Below are positions 7,591-16,931 of a stretch of DNA of 48,004 nucleotides, in pieces. Below the pieces are notes generated by a model that worked only from the letters and a program-made list of their open reading frames with translations, did no database searches and was not told where the DNA came from. Positions within the stretch are counted from its first letter, which is position 1; each line of letters starts with the position of its first letter. The position numbers and the translations under genes were made by a program. Source of the stretch: a virus. The stretch covers positions 1 through 48,004 of IMG/VR virus record IMGVR_UViG_3300005921_000004, one strand, 5' to 3'.

Positions 7591-9300
7591 ATGACCACAG
7601 TCACGGCCGCGGTTGCCTCAGAAGTCGGCGTCTATCCGTACAGTACCCCAATCCTGGGGTACGTCGGGCCGGCTGCTCCTGGCGGCCCACCGGGACAGGT
7701 TGGTAGCATCACGCCGAATGCTCGGCTCGGCGCCAATGGCATCGAGGCCATCGGCATAGTCAATTTCGGCGCGGGCAATACGCTCATCCTGGCGCTCACC
7801 GCGGGCGCGGCTGCTCCGGCGTCTTCCTTCACCGCGCTGACCTGCACGCCGCTCGGCGGCTCGACCTACACCTACGACAAGTCCGGGGCGACGTACTACG
7901 CGCCGGGCGCGGCGTTCCCCAACGGGACGATCGCGGCGCTGCCGACCTGGGCATGGGCGGACACGAACGCCGATTTCGCCGTTGACCTGCCGACAACGCT
8001 GTCCTTCACCGGCATCATTACGACCGTCACGGGCCAAGGCGACTTCACGGACCCGGAGTCCTGGATCGACGAGAACGGCAACATCCCGCCGCTCCAGTAC
8101 AACAACGTCCCCTACAACACGAACTACCCGCAGAATGGCGACGGGCGGTACTGGTTCAGCGTGGACGCGGAATCGACCGTCGGCGGCCCAATCAACTTCA
8201 TCGGCGACCCCGGCGCGTTCGTGAATGTCTGCGCGCTCCAGTGGAGCGTCGTGCAGGCCGCGACGGACGGCAGCAGCCTGGTGCTCAGCTACTCGCTTGA
8301 CGGCACAAACTACGTCAGCACGACCATCGCTCCGACGACTCAGCTCGCCAGCATCCAGAACGGCCAGATCCTTGTGCCGCTGGCGCCCGGCGGCGTGTCG
8401 GCGCTGCAACTCTACATCAACGTCACGGCCACCGGCGGCACGCCGAGCACGAGCGCTGTGCCGTGGAACGTGGCGCTCGCGGTCACGCGCAACGTCAACG
8501 AGCAGTTGACTTGGGACAACCCGAACCCGTACAACCCTGTCAACTTCAATGGCAGCGTGGTCGATACGTTCGGCATCCCGACGGCGACGCTCGCCGAGCT
8601 GCGCTCGCGCGTTATGATCCGCCTCGGCTTCGCCAACCAGGCTGCGAATCCGCCGCCGGGCATGGCGCCGCTCGTCAACGACTTCCTGCTCAGCGCGCAG
8701 AACTACCTCTACATGCGGTATATCCAGCTCAGCTCGAAGCGCAAATTCCGGTGGAAGATCAACCCCGGCCAGCGCTTCTACTCGCTGGCCGATTCCGACC
8801 AGGACACGCTGTCGGCGAACACGCTCGACGTGCCGGTGCCGATATTCGACCCGCGCAAGCGCGTCGAGTGGGCCGGTATCCAGGACACGCGCAACGTGTG
8901 GTACCCGCTGATCCAGGGCATTCCGCCGCAGCTCTACACGATGCTGACGAAGCCGTGGCGCCCCGCGCGCTACGAGATTCGCTCGTGCATCGAAGTCTAC
9001 CCCATGCCCGATCAGACCTACTGGTTGTGGATGGAAGGGCACATGGCCCTGCAACCCTTCACCGCTGACAACGACAACACGACGCTCGACAGCGAGCTGG
9101 TGTTCCTGTACGCCCTGGCGAACGCCAAGGCGCACTACGGTCAGCCGGACGCAAACAACGTAGCCTCAGAAGCGGATAGTTACCGCAAGGAATTGGTCGC
9201 GAGCACGCATCAGACTGCACACTACATACCGGGCACGATCGCCGTGCCGCCGGCTGTGCGGCCGACTCTCATCCAGTTCGACAACAATCCGGCAGCTTAA
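7591..9300 (+). CDS. Head-tail adaptor-like protein with an added N-terminal beta domain
   Basis: The 569-aa product has two clear parts. Residues 1 to about 325 are Gly/Thr/Ser-rich and beta-like, resembling a decoration or virion-surface domain. Residues about 335-560 are helical at first (TLAELRSRVMIRLGF, FLLSAQNYLYMRYIQL) and then aromatic-rich, as in the tail tubular protein A / gp11-type adaptor that sits under the portal. The following gene is nozzle-like, matching the T7 11-12 order. T7 gp11 is only 196 aa, so the N-terminal half is an extension. It would form the ring joining portal to nozzle. Confidence 0.65.
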   Translation: MTTVTAAVASEVGVYPYSTPILGYVGPAAPGGPPGQVGSITPNARLGANGIEAIGIVNFGAGNTLILALTAGAAAPASSFTALTCTPLGGSTYTYDKSGATYYAPGAAFPNGTIAALPTWAWADTNADFAVDLPTTLSFTGIITTVTGQGDFTDPESWIDENGNIPPLQYNNVPYNTNYPQNGDGRYWFSVDAESTVGGPINFIGDPGAFVNVCALQWSVVQAATDGSSLVLSYSLDGTNYVSTTIAPTTQLASIQNGQILVPLAPGGVSALQLYINVTATGGTPSTSAVPWNVALAVTRNVNEQLTWDNPNPYNPVNFNGSVVDTFGIPTATLAELRSRVMIRLGFANQAANPPPGMAPLVNDFLLSAQNYLYMRYIQLSSKRKFRWKINPGQRFYSLADSDQDTLSANTLDVPVPIFDPRKRVEWAGIQDTRNVWYPLIQGIPPQLYTMLTKPWRPARYEIRSCIEVYPMPDQTYWLWMEGHMALQPFTADNDNTTLDSELVFLYALANAKAHYGQPDANNVASEADSYRKELVASTHQTAHYIPGTIAVPPAVRPTLIQFDNNPAA

Positions 9301-9302
9301 TC

Positions 9303-12300
9303 GTGCGGCCCTACCCTCTGACAGTCATGCGGGGCGGCATCAACCGGCTCCGCGTCAAGGGCGCGGCGCGGGCCGACATGTTGTACGACCTGGTGAACGC
9401 CTACGTCACCAACGCCGGGTCGATCTATCCGCGCGAGGGTACGGACGTATCCGCCACACTGACGAGCGCCTCGATCGGCCTCATGGCGATGGACGGCATT
9501 TTCAACGTCTTCTCGACGACGTTCATCTCGGTGCCTGCCGGCTACGCGGACAACGTGCTGATCAACCCGGCGAACACCGCCGACACGCTGGTCAAAATCT
9601 GGTTCGCGAAGCCCTTCATGGGCTTCCCCTACGTCGTGGCGCAATTCGCTAGCGGCGCGATCCTGAACTACTGGCTCCAGAGCAACGGGACGTGGACGCC
9701 CGATACAGTCTACATGACCGGCAACATCGTCACCCCCGACACGCCGAATGGTTTGGCCTACGAGGCCGTGCGCGACATGCCGGCCAATCCGATCTGGGCG
9801 GCGAACACCATCACGTCAGTCGGGGACATTGTTGAGCCGACTGAGTACACGGGCTACGCCTACGTAGCCGTGGACACCTCATCCTCGCCCGGCACCGCGG
9901 CGTACACCGGGCAGTCCGAGCCCGCATGGCCGACCGTTTCCGGCGGCATCGTGCAGGAATTCGGCAATTTCAACATCACGCAGAGCGTCGCGGCCACTAC
10001 GACATCCTCGTCTACCCTGGCGATTCCGCTCGGCAGCAATATCACGGACAAGTACGGCGACAGCTCAGACATCGCCGGCCAGAGCGGCCTGACATCGACC
10101 GTCACGCCACCCCTCGCGGCGAGCACTGTCACGACTTGGGAGCCCGGCACGACCTACGCGCCCGGCGCCGTGGTGCGGCCGAGCACGACTCAGGGTGGCT
10201 TCGTTGGCGCGATCCCGAACGGCGACTTCGAGGATGGCGATGACGGTAACTGGATATTCAGCAACGGCGAAGTCACGATTGTTGACTCGGGCGCGCCGCC
10301 GGCTTATGCCGGTACGCACTGCTTGCAGTTCGAGCTGAATGCCAGCACCGAAACGGCGACGATGGATGACTACGGCGTGGTGGCGCCCGGCCAGTCGGTG
10401 ACGGCTACCTGCTACGCCAACCCGAACAACAACGGTACCAACCTGACCATGTGGATCATGCTGCGGTGGTACGACGTAAATGACGTGTTCCTCAGCTCGA
10501 CTCCCCCGGCGCCGGCCGTTGGCCAGAGCAACAGCGCGGAAGGGTTCGGCTACCGGCCGATTCACATTACTGGCGTAGCGCCCGCGACCGCCGCGCACTG
10601 CCGCGTGCAGCTCGTTGCGGCGACCGGCATCGGCAACCCGAATGCCGCGTTCATCGACAACGTGTCGTGGAACCTTGAGACACCCTCCGCGGTGTCCAAC
10701 TTCCTGTATGAAGCGGTGCAGTCGAATCCCGGCGTCTCCGCATCCACGCAGCCCGCTTGGCCGACTACCGCGGGCGAGACCGTGGTGGACGGCGGCGTGA
10801 TCTGGGAAGCGATCGGTACCTCGATCATCACATGGCAGGCTGTGCCGATCATGCTGTCGGGCGGCTCGGGCGTCATTGCAACGCTCGGCACGTTGGTGGG
10901 CGGCAGCGCCTACACTAACGGCACCTACACGAATGTCCCCTTTACCGGCGGCTCCGGCGGCTTGGCGACGGCCGCCAGCGTGACGGTGAGCGGCGGGGCG
11001 GTGACGGCGGTCACGCTCGGCAACGGCGGCAGCAACTACGTTATCGGCGACGTGCTGAGCATCAACAACGCCTATATCGGCGGTTCAGGCACCGGGTTCA
11101 CGATCGACGTGGCGACGCTCGAAGCGGGTTCTGGCGAGCCGGACTTTCCGACCACGATCGGCAACTCGGTTGGCGACCCAAGCTCGTACACGCTGAGCAA
11201 CGGGGAAGTGATCAACACGAGCATGTCCTGGATCGCGATCACGCGCGTCATCTCGGACATCAACGTCCCGAACAACATCGCCGCGGCGCTCGGTGCTTCG
11301 CACATCTTCGAGGCCAATGACGACATCGTGAACTTCTCGGCCGCGGTCAACCCGACCGACTGGACGACGGTGAGCAACGCCGGCTACCTGCCGACGGGGT
11401 TGAACAACTACGGCGACAACCCGGTCATGGTGCTGGCGCTTTACCGCTCGAATCTGATCGCGATGAACGCGGGCGGCTACCAGATGTGGCAGATCGACCC
11501 GGACCCGGCCAATATGGCGCTGCTCGACGCAGAGCCCGTGGGCTCGATCTACACCCTCGCGGCGCAGAGCGTCGCGAACGATCTGCTGTTCCTTGCCGAA
11601 GTCGGCGTGCGCAACCTCGGCACGAGCGGCGCGACGGCCAACCTCCAGATCGGTAACACCGGGCAGCCGGTTGACGAGCTGGTTGTGGCGCAGCTTGCGA
11701 CCGGCGACTTCACCGGCATCAATACTCCGATCTCGCTGTACTACCCGGCGCGCGGCCAGTACTGGCTCATCTTCGGCAACCTGGCGTTCGTGCTGACCAT
11801 CAACGGCACCGGCATCCGCGCCTGGTCGCGCTACACCTTCCCGCAGGCGATTGAGTACTGGACCCTGAACGCGGGCATCCTGTACTTCCGCATGGCGAAC
11901 AACGAAGTCTGGTCGCTCGATGCGGATACTCTTGGCGATGGTGTCGGCCCGAACACCTCGTACGAGCTGCTGCTGCCGCTCACCGCGCTGCCGTTTGTGG
12001 ACATCTCGCAGAACGCACTGACCGTGACCAACACGGACGTGACGCTCGACAGCTCGAACTTCGAGTTTGCCCCGGCCTCGGCCAACTTCCCGCAGAGCTA
12101 TTTCGGGCAGTTGCAGGTTCCGATGCCCGACGGCAGCAATCTGCGCAATACCTTCCAGAATGGCGACTTCACGATTCAGTTCTGGATGTACTACGATAGC
12201 TCGTCTACGCTATCGGGCAACGAAGGGAACATCTTCCAGGACAGTGAGGGGTACATCAATATGTACCTCAACAACGACGCCGGTAGTGGCCCTTATACCT

Positions 12301-12956
12301 TAACGGGCGGTCTGTGGCAGCATAGCTACGCCAACACAGCGAATACGATACCGGCTAACCAGTGGGTCCATGTTGCCGTTGTTGTGGAGTCTGATGCCTA
12401 CACGCTGTACATCAACGGCGTTTCCAGCGGGACTCCGCCGGCAATCACGAACCGCACAGGTACAGGCACACTATTTGACATCGGCGTCCCGTCCGCATCA
12501 TTCGTTGGGCAGATTCAGGACTTCGCGGTCAGCAACTACGCGGTGTACACGGCGAATTTCACGCCGCCGACTGCGCCGCTGAACCCTGAGACTTCGACGC
12601 CGTTCATCAGCACGATCCAGTGGCCGTACCTGGATCTCAGCTCGCTCGGCGTCAACAAGCAGCTTATCGGCGTGGATCTGGTAGGTGACGGCGAAGTCAC
12701 CATTCAAGTCGCCTTCCGCGAAGACGATGAGACGACCTACTCGGACAACCCGGATTTCAGCACCTCGCTGAATGTCACCGCGCCGTACACGATTGACAGC
12801 GCGGACATCATCCCGGAGAACCCGATTCCGCTGCCGTTGGAAGCGCCGAGCTTGAGCCTGATCCTTACCTTCTCATCCGACCAGCCGTCGGGCGAGCGCT
12901 GGACGTGGGAAGCTGCGAATTTCTACTTCAACACGAACCGCGGGCGGGGGTTCTGA
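9303..12956 (+). CDS. Tail nozzle-like (tubular protein B) protein with LamG-type and carbohydrate-binding-like insertions
   Basis: The 1217-aa product starts at GTG 9303 (an in-frame ATG at 9327 is an alternative). The N terminus (GGINRLRVKGAARADM) resembles the start of podovirus nozzle proteins, and segments at about residues 660-870 are typical beta-propeller nozzle sequence. Two insertions stand out. At about 303-460 a FEDGDDGNW...FIDNVSW unit resembles jelly-roll carbohydrate-binding modules. At about 900-1095 a FTIQFWMYY...QWVHVAVV...LYINGV series is a classic LamG/concanavalin-like fold. T7 gp12 is 794 aa, so these account for the excess length. The domains may bind host surface sugars while the core forms the tail tube. 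Confidence 0.7.
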   Translation: MRPYPLTVMRGGINRLRVKGAARADMLYDLVNAYVTNAGSIYPREGTDVSATLTSASIGLMAMDGIFNVFSTTFISVPAGYADNVLINPANTADTLVKIWFAKPFMGFPYVVAQFASGAILNYWLQSNGTWTPDTVYMTGNIVTPDTPNGLAYEAVRDMPANPIWAANTITSVGDIVEPTEYTGYAYVAVDTSSSPGTAAYTGQSEPAWPTVSGGIVQEFGNFNITQSVAATTTSSSTLAIPLGSNITDKYGDSSDIAGQSGLTSTVTPPLAASTVTTWEPGTTYAPGAVVRPSTTQGGFVGAIPNGDFEDGDDGNWIFSNGEVTIVDSGAPPAYAGTHCLQFELNASTETATMDDYGVVAPGQSVTATCYANPNNNGTNLTMWIMLRWYDVNDVFLSSTPPAPAVGQSNSAEGFGYRPIHITGVAPATAAHCRVQLVAATGIGNPNAAFIDNVSWNLETPSAVSNFLYEAVQSNPGVSASTQPAWPTTAGETVVDGGVIWEAIGTSIITWQAVPIMLSGGSGVIATLGTLVGGSAYTNGTYTNVPFTGGSGGLATAASVTVSGGAVTAVTLGNGGSNYVIGDVLSINNAYIGGSGTGFTIDVATLEAGSGEPDFPTTIGNSVGDPSSYTLSNGEVINTSMSWIAITRVISDINVPNNIAAALGASHIFEANDDIVNFSAAVNPTDWTTVSNAGYLPTGLNNYGDNPVMVLALYRSNLIAMNAGGYQMWQIDPDPANMALLDAEPVGSIYTLAAQSVANDLLFLAEVGVRNLGTSGATANLQIGNTGQPVDELVVAQLATGDFTGINTPISLYYPARGQYWLIFGNLAFVLTINGTGIRAWSRYTFPQAIEYWTLNAGILYFRMANNEVWSLDADTLGDGVGPNTSYELLLPLTALPFVDISQNALTVTNTDVTLDSSNFEFAPASANFPQSYFGQLQVPMPDGSNLRNTFQNGDFTIQFWMYYDSSSTLSGNEGNIFQDSEGYINMYLNNDAGSGPYTLTGGLWQHSYANTANTIPANQWVHVAVVVESDAYTLYINGVSSGTPPAITNRTGTGTLFDIGVPSASFVGQIQDFAVSNYAVYTANFTPPTAPLNPETSTPFISTIQWPYLDLSSLGVNKQLIGVDLVGDGEVTIQVAFREDDETTYSDNPDFSTSLNVTAPYTIDSADIIPENPIPLPLEAPSLSLILTFSSDQPSGERWTWEAANFYFNTNRGRGF

Positions 12957-13435
12957 TGCTTCAGGTATTCAGCAGCCCGATCGCGCTTGACGCCATCCGC
13001 GTCTGCATAGACCTGGCGCCGGACCAGCGCGAGCACTGGAGCGCGATGACCGGCCAGGCGTACGACATCGACGCCGCGGCGCTCGGGGCCTACATGCAGG
13101 CCGGCCCGAAGTGGGTCATTCACGCGAACAGCCGGCCGATCGTGTTCGGCGGCTTCGTACCCAAGCGCCCCGGCGTGTACCAGGACTTCCTGCTCTCGAC
13201 GCCCGAGGCATTCCTGCCGGAGTGCTACTTTGGCGTGACGCGCATCTGCCGCCGGCTCATGGACGGGATGCTCAAGGGCGGCGTTCACCGGCTGGAATGC
13301 TACGTTCCGGTGCCCCGCGTGACTCCGAAGCTGCACAAATGGTACGCTACGCTCGGCTACAATAAAGAAGCGCTGCTCCACGGGTACTGTGCCTCCGGCG
13401 CAGACGCTTATTGCTACGCGCGGGTGAAACACTAA
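12956..13435 (+). CDS. GNAT-fold protein, T7 gp13-like position
   Basis: The 159-aa product starts at ATG 12956, overlapping the previous stop (TGATG). It has the GNAT layout, with a central GVTRICRRLMDGMLKGGVHRLECYV segment and a KWYATLGYNKEALLHGY C-terminal motif, the usual acetyl-CoA-fold ending. It lies directly after the nozzle gene and before the internal virion proteins, exactly where T7 places gene 13, whose product has a GNAT-like fold and is needed for proper internal virion assembly. It may modify or chaperone ejection proteins; catalytic activity is not shown by the sequence. Confidence 0.7.
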   Translation: MLQVFSSPIALDAIRVCIDLAPDQREHWSAMTGQAYDIDAAALGAYMQAGPKWVIHANSRPIVFGGFVPKRPGVYQDFLLSTPEAFLPECYFGVTRICRRLMDGMLKGGVHRLECYVPVPRVTPKLHKWYATLGYNKEALLHGYCASGADAYCYARVKH

Positions 13436-14088
13436 TGGGCTCCGGTTCCTCAGCAACGAATGCCGCCACCGCTGCCAATGCGCAGCAGCAGGCGACCATC
13501 AATGGCACCGTTGCTCAGATCAACAACGCTTTCAACTCGCCGTCCCGGCAGTCGCAGTATCAGTCCTTCGGCAATACGATGGATCAGTACCTGACGAGTC
13601 AGGTCAACCAGCAGGAAGCGTCGAACGCGCGCGACCTGACGTTCGCCAACGCGCGCAGCGGCCTCACCGGCGGCAGCGAAGCGGTAGACTCGAATACGCA
13701 GCTCCAGAAGGACTACACGCAGGGCTTGCTTCAGGCGAGTCAGGCAGCTCAGACCGGCCAAGCGCAGCTTGAACAGGCTGACATCAACTCGAAGAATCAG
13801 CTTATCTCGGAAGCCGAGCAGGGCGCGTACCTTGGCTCGATCCCGAATGCCGTGGCGTCTTCGACCGGCGCGAACCTTGGTGCGGCACAGAACTACGCCA
13901 ACGCCAGCTCGCTCGGCAACCTGTTCGCTGGCACGAGCCAGATTTACACCAACGAGCAGACCGCCGCGGCGAACCGCTTGGCGCAGAATTCACCCTTCGG
14001 CTCGCCGTACAACTCGCCGTCCGCGTACAGCGGCGGTGGCGGGGGTGGTGGCGGAAGTGGCGGCGGCTACAACGGGGGGCCGTACTAA
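13435..14088 (+). CDS. Internal virion / ejection protein (Gln/Ala-rich)
   Basis: The 217-aa product starts at ATG 13435 (TAATG overlap). It is rich in Gln, Ala, Asn and Ser with long predicted helices at about 15-150, and ends in a Gly-run tail with more than ten Gly between residues 200 and 215. The composition is typical of small ejection proteins such as T7 gp14, which are expelled into the host envelope before DNA. It is the first of a block of six such genes. Confidence 0.6.
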   Translation: MGSGSSATNAATAANAQQQATINGTVAQINNAFNSPSRQSQYQSFGNTMDQYLTSQVNQQEASNARDLTFANARSGLTGGSEAVDSNTQLQKDYTQGLLQASQAAQTGQAQLEQADINSKNQLISEAEQGAYLGSIPNAVASSTGANLGAAQNYANASSLGNLFAGTSQIYTNEQTAAANRLAQNSPFGSPYNSPSAYSGGGGGGGGSGGGYNGGPY

Positions 14089-14687
14089 TGGGCAACGCAG
14101 GCGCATTCTTCAAGTCGGCCTTGAACCCGACCGGAAACCCGTTCAAAGGCCAAGGGCCAATGGGTGCCATGATGGACCCGCTTCAATCGGAAATGAATCC
14201 GATGAACGGCATGCTTACGCTCGCAGGTCCGAATTCGTCTTTGGACAAATGGGTGGCGAAGCTGCCCGGCTCGACTTCGGGATTCACACGCACTGTGTCC
14301 CCGCAGACCTACAACGCGGCGGAGACGGCCGACAACCTGAATTCGCCGCCGAAGGGGTATGTCGCGGCCTCCGCGCCGTTCGCCAATGCGGCTCCGTCGC
14401 TTGCCGGGGCCAATGCGAGCTACACTACACCACAGGCGACGGCTGCCACGGCGCCGGTGCTGTCGAACACGGCCAACGGTCCGTCGATGAACTTCTGGAA
14501 TTCGGCGGCGCTGAAGCCGGGCAACACGGTTGCCTTGCAGCAGTCGCTCACGGCCGATGCCTCGGGCAACCAGGGTGGCGGCGCTGCGGGCGCGGCCGGC
14601 AACGGTTACGGGTATGGATGGAATCTAGGCGGTTACGGCGGCAACGCCGGCAACGTCAACGGGAACAATCAAGGCGGGAATTTCTAA
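14088..14687 (+). CDS. Internal virion-region protein
   Basis: The 199-aa product starts at ATG 14088 (TAATG overlap). It begins MGNAGAFFKSALNPTGNPFK, is Asn/Gly/Ala/Met-rich, and ends in a GNxNGNN-type low-complexity tail. It has no catalytic motif. Its start resembles that of the 77-aa protein encoded next (MGNGFFHKG), hinting at a shared targeting or assembly signal. It is likely a minor virion or ejection component. Confidence 0.55.
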   Translation: MGNAGAFFKSALNPTGNPFKGQGPMGAMMDPLQSEMNPMNGMLTLAGPNSSLDKWVAKLPGSTSGFTRTVSPQTYNAAETADNLNSPPKGYVAASAPFANAAPSLAGANASYTTPQATAATAPVLSNTANGPSMNFWNSAALKPGNTVALQQSLTADASGNQGGGAAGAAGNGYGYGWNLGGYGGNAGNVNGNNQGGNF

Positions 14688-14920
14688 TGGGCAACGGATT
14701 TTTCCACAAAGGGCCGCCGCTGGCCGGCGCACCTCCGACACTGGCTCGGCCTAGCATGCCGAACATGATGGCGCGCTCGATCGCGGCGCCGTCCTACGCT
14801 GCTCGCGCTGACGCGGGAGCTGCGGCAAAGGACGTGGGCGCTGTGCAGGGGCTCATCAAGGCGACCGGCGCTCCGGTCAAGAAGAACGCGGCTGCGATGG
14901 CGGCGGCACCGAAGACGTAA
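14687..14920 (+). CDS. Small internal virion-region protein (77 aa)
   Basis: It starts at ATG 14687, overlapping the previous stop (TAATG); the longer open frame upstream is a shadow of the neighbouring genes. The product begins MGNGFFHKGPPLAGAPPT and is Ala/Pro/Met-rich with a Lys/Ala C terminus. No family is recognised. The gene order and overlap support expression with the ejection-protein block. Confidence 0.5.
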   Translation: MGNGFFHKGPPLAGAPPTLARPSMPNMMARSIAAPSYAARADAGAAAKDVGAVQGLIKATGAPVKKNAAAMAAAPKT

Positions 14921-14923
14921 CTT

Positions 14924-15652
14924 ATGGGCATGGAATTCATCATACCCGCGGCCCTGTCCGCGATCAGCGCTGGCGTTCAATACGAGAACCAGAGCCAGGC
15001 GAACAACCGCGAGCAAAATTCGGAAGCGGCTGCGATCAACGAGCAGAATCAGATCCGCCAGAAGGGCATGACAAACGTCAACCAGACGGTCAAGTCCATC
15101 GCGAGCGACAACCCGCAGGCGCTCGCGGCGCAGGCGCAGGCCAAGTACGTTCAGCAGTTGCGCGCGAATGCCGCCGGCTCGACGCAGGGCGGCAGCACGT
15201 CTACCGACCCGCAGTTGTTCGGTGTGAGCACCTCGGCGCTGCCGCCGGGCGATGTTGGCAGCTCGGCCTACAAGAAGGCCACCGCGAATGCGCAGAATCA
15301 AGTCGAACAGTACGGCAATACCGAAGCCGACGAGATGGGCGACCTGGACGCGGCCGTGCGCATGCGTCAGAATGAGGGGCTGGAGCAGCAGACGCTCGGC
15401 ACGAACTTGAACACGCTCGGCGCGGAGAGCTACGGGCAGAACTTCGTCAGCCAGTTGCAGGCGCAACAGGCCGGGCAGCTCGATCCGTGGGCAAGCCTGT
15501 TCAGCTCACTCGCTGGCGGCGCGGGCAGCACGCTCTCGAAGAACCCGCAGCTCATGGGCAACCCCGGCGCACCCTCCGGCTGGTCGCCGACGCTGACGAA
15601 CAACGGCGCACCGGCGATGACTTACGGCCAGCAAGTAGCGGCAGGATTTTAA
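14924..15652 (+). CDS. Internal virion / ejection protein
   Basis: The 242-aa product begins with a short hydrophobic segment (MEFIIPAALSAISAGVQ), followed by a Gln/Asn/Glu-rich helical region at about 20-90 (QSQANNREQNSEAAAINEQN). This is the usual layout of T7 gp14-like and P22 gp7-like ejection proteins, whose N-terminal hydrophobic helix inserts in the host outer membrane. The start at ATG 14924 leaves 3 bases after the previous stop. Confidence 0.6.
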   Translation: MGMEFIIPAALSAISAGVQYENQSQANNREQNSEAAAINEQNQIRQKGMTNVNQTVKSIASDNPQALAAQAQAKYVQQLRANAAGSTQGGSTSTDPQLFGVSTSALPPGDVGSSAYKKATANAQNQVEQYGNTEADEMGDLDAAVRMRQNEGLEQQTLGTNLNTLGAESYGQNFVSQLQAQQAGQLDPWASLFSSLAGGAGSTLSKNPQLMGNPGAPSGWSPTLTNNGAPAMTYGQQVAAGF

Positions 15653-15653
15653 C

Positions 15654-16931
15654 GTGGCTGTAGACGCAAACGGCAACCCCATACCAGACGTTACGGCTCC
15701 GGCCGTCACCGGCGGCTCGGGCATTGGCGACCTGCTGGCGGGCATCGGCGGCGCGCCGGTCAACCGCGCTGCGCTCGGCGGCACGATCGCCAACGGTCAG
15801 GCGATGGCCGGGTTGCGCACGGCGCAGACTGAAAACGCGCTGCTCAGCGCGCAGCAGACGCGCGACCGCGAGGATGCGCTGAGCAGCCTGAACCAGAACC
15901 TTCTGAGCATGAAGAAGCCCGACGGCTCGCCGCTCATGGCGCCGGCCGATGCGCAGTTCATCACACTCCAGGAGCGCATGAATCCCGGCAGCGCAGAGCA
16001 CGCTGTTGCCGCATTGCAGGGTGTGCAGAACTTCGGTGCGACGCAGACCCTCGGGTCGCCCACCGCTACGCCGCAGGCGCAGACCTTGGCTCAGCAGCAG
16101 CTTGAGCACAAGGTAGCTCCTTTGGAGACCGCGCCGGCTCAGTTCGTTGCGCCTGCTGCGGGACCGAATGCGCAGCCGAACATTCAGGTTTCGCCGATGG
16201 GCGCAGCCGACATCAACGCGAAGAACGCAATGGCGGCCGCAGCGGCTCATCGAGCCGAGGCGCCGTTCAACCAGGGCATCGGCGGATTTCAGGTTAGCCC
16301 GGAACTTCAGGATGCGGTTACATCGGGGCGGCTCGATCCCTCGAAGCTCAATAGCCGCACCGTGCAGATTTATGACCAGATGGCCAAGGCGAATCCGCAG
16401 ATGGATTTCAACGCTGCGATTTCGAGCGCCGCGCTACAGCGCAACGCCACCCTGCGCCAGCGCACGGCGACGATCGAGTCGCTCCCGGCCAACATCCAAA
16501 ACATGGTTCAGCTCGGCAGCAAACTCAGCTACTCGGACGCGCAGGTTGTTGGCATGGCTCAGAAGTGGCTGGCCGGGCAATCGAACGACCCGGACCTGGC
16601 CGCATACATGGGCGTGCGCAACGATACGCTGCTGAACCTTGCGAGCGTGATGCGCGGCGTCGGCATGTCCGACCAGGCGCACCAGGCCGAAATCGAAGCG
16701 GCATCTCCAACGATGTCACCCGCCGCCCTCAATGGTTGGGCGAAAGGCCAGTTGCCGGTCATCCAACGTCGGCAGGAGCAGTATCAGGAGTTGATGCATC
16801 CGCATAACCTGAACGGCCCTGGCACGACGCCTTCGTCATCGGCTGCGCAGACGCCTGAGCCGGCTACGCCCGGCTCGATCCAGCCGCCCGGAGGGTTGCC
16901 GGCCGGTTGGACCGTAGCGGTGCGGCCGTAA
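15654..16931 (+). CDS. Internal virion protein (425 aa)
   Basis: It starts at GTG 15654, one base after the previous stop. The product is Ala/Gln/Pro-rich and helical, with a heptad-like segment at about 50-85 and a TLRQRTATIESLPANIQNMVQLG helix near residue 270. The C terminus is Pro/Ser-rich and ends GGLPAGWTVAVRP. No enzyme motif is seen. Place and composition fit a T7 gp15-type internal core or ejection protein. Confidence 0.6.
   Translation: MAVDANGNPIPDVTAPAVTGGSGIGDLLAGIGGAPVNRAALGGTIANGQAMAGLRTAQTENALLSAQQTRDREDALSSLNQNLLSMKKPDGSPLMAPADAQFITLQERMNPGSAEHAVAALQGVQNFGATQTLGSPTATPQAQTLAQQQLEHKVAPLETAPAQFVAPAAGPNAQPNIQVSPMGAADINAKNAMAAAAAHRAEAPFNQGIGGFQVSPELQDAVTSGRLDPSKLNSRTVQIYDQMAKANPQMDFNAAISSAALQRNATLRQRTATIESLPANIQNMVQLGSKLSYSDAQVVGMAQKWLAGQSNDPDLAAYMGVRNDTLLNLASVMRGVGMSDQAHQAEIEAASPTMSPAALNGWAKGQLPVIQRRQEQYQELMHPHNLNGPGTTPSSSAAQTPEPATPGSIQPPGGLPAGWTVAVRP

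Noticed and set aside
7618-9135. 505-aa open frame on the minus strand
   Set aside because: It is the mirror of the adaptor gene in GC-rich codon structure. Its sequence is Arg/Val/Gly-rich low complexity with no domain, and it has no ribosome site.
13769-14170. Arg/Thr-rich frames in both strands over the ejection genes
   Set aside because: These are off-frame translations of Ala/Gln-rich genes. TAATG junctions and ribosome spacing support only the chosen frames.
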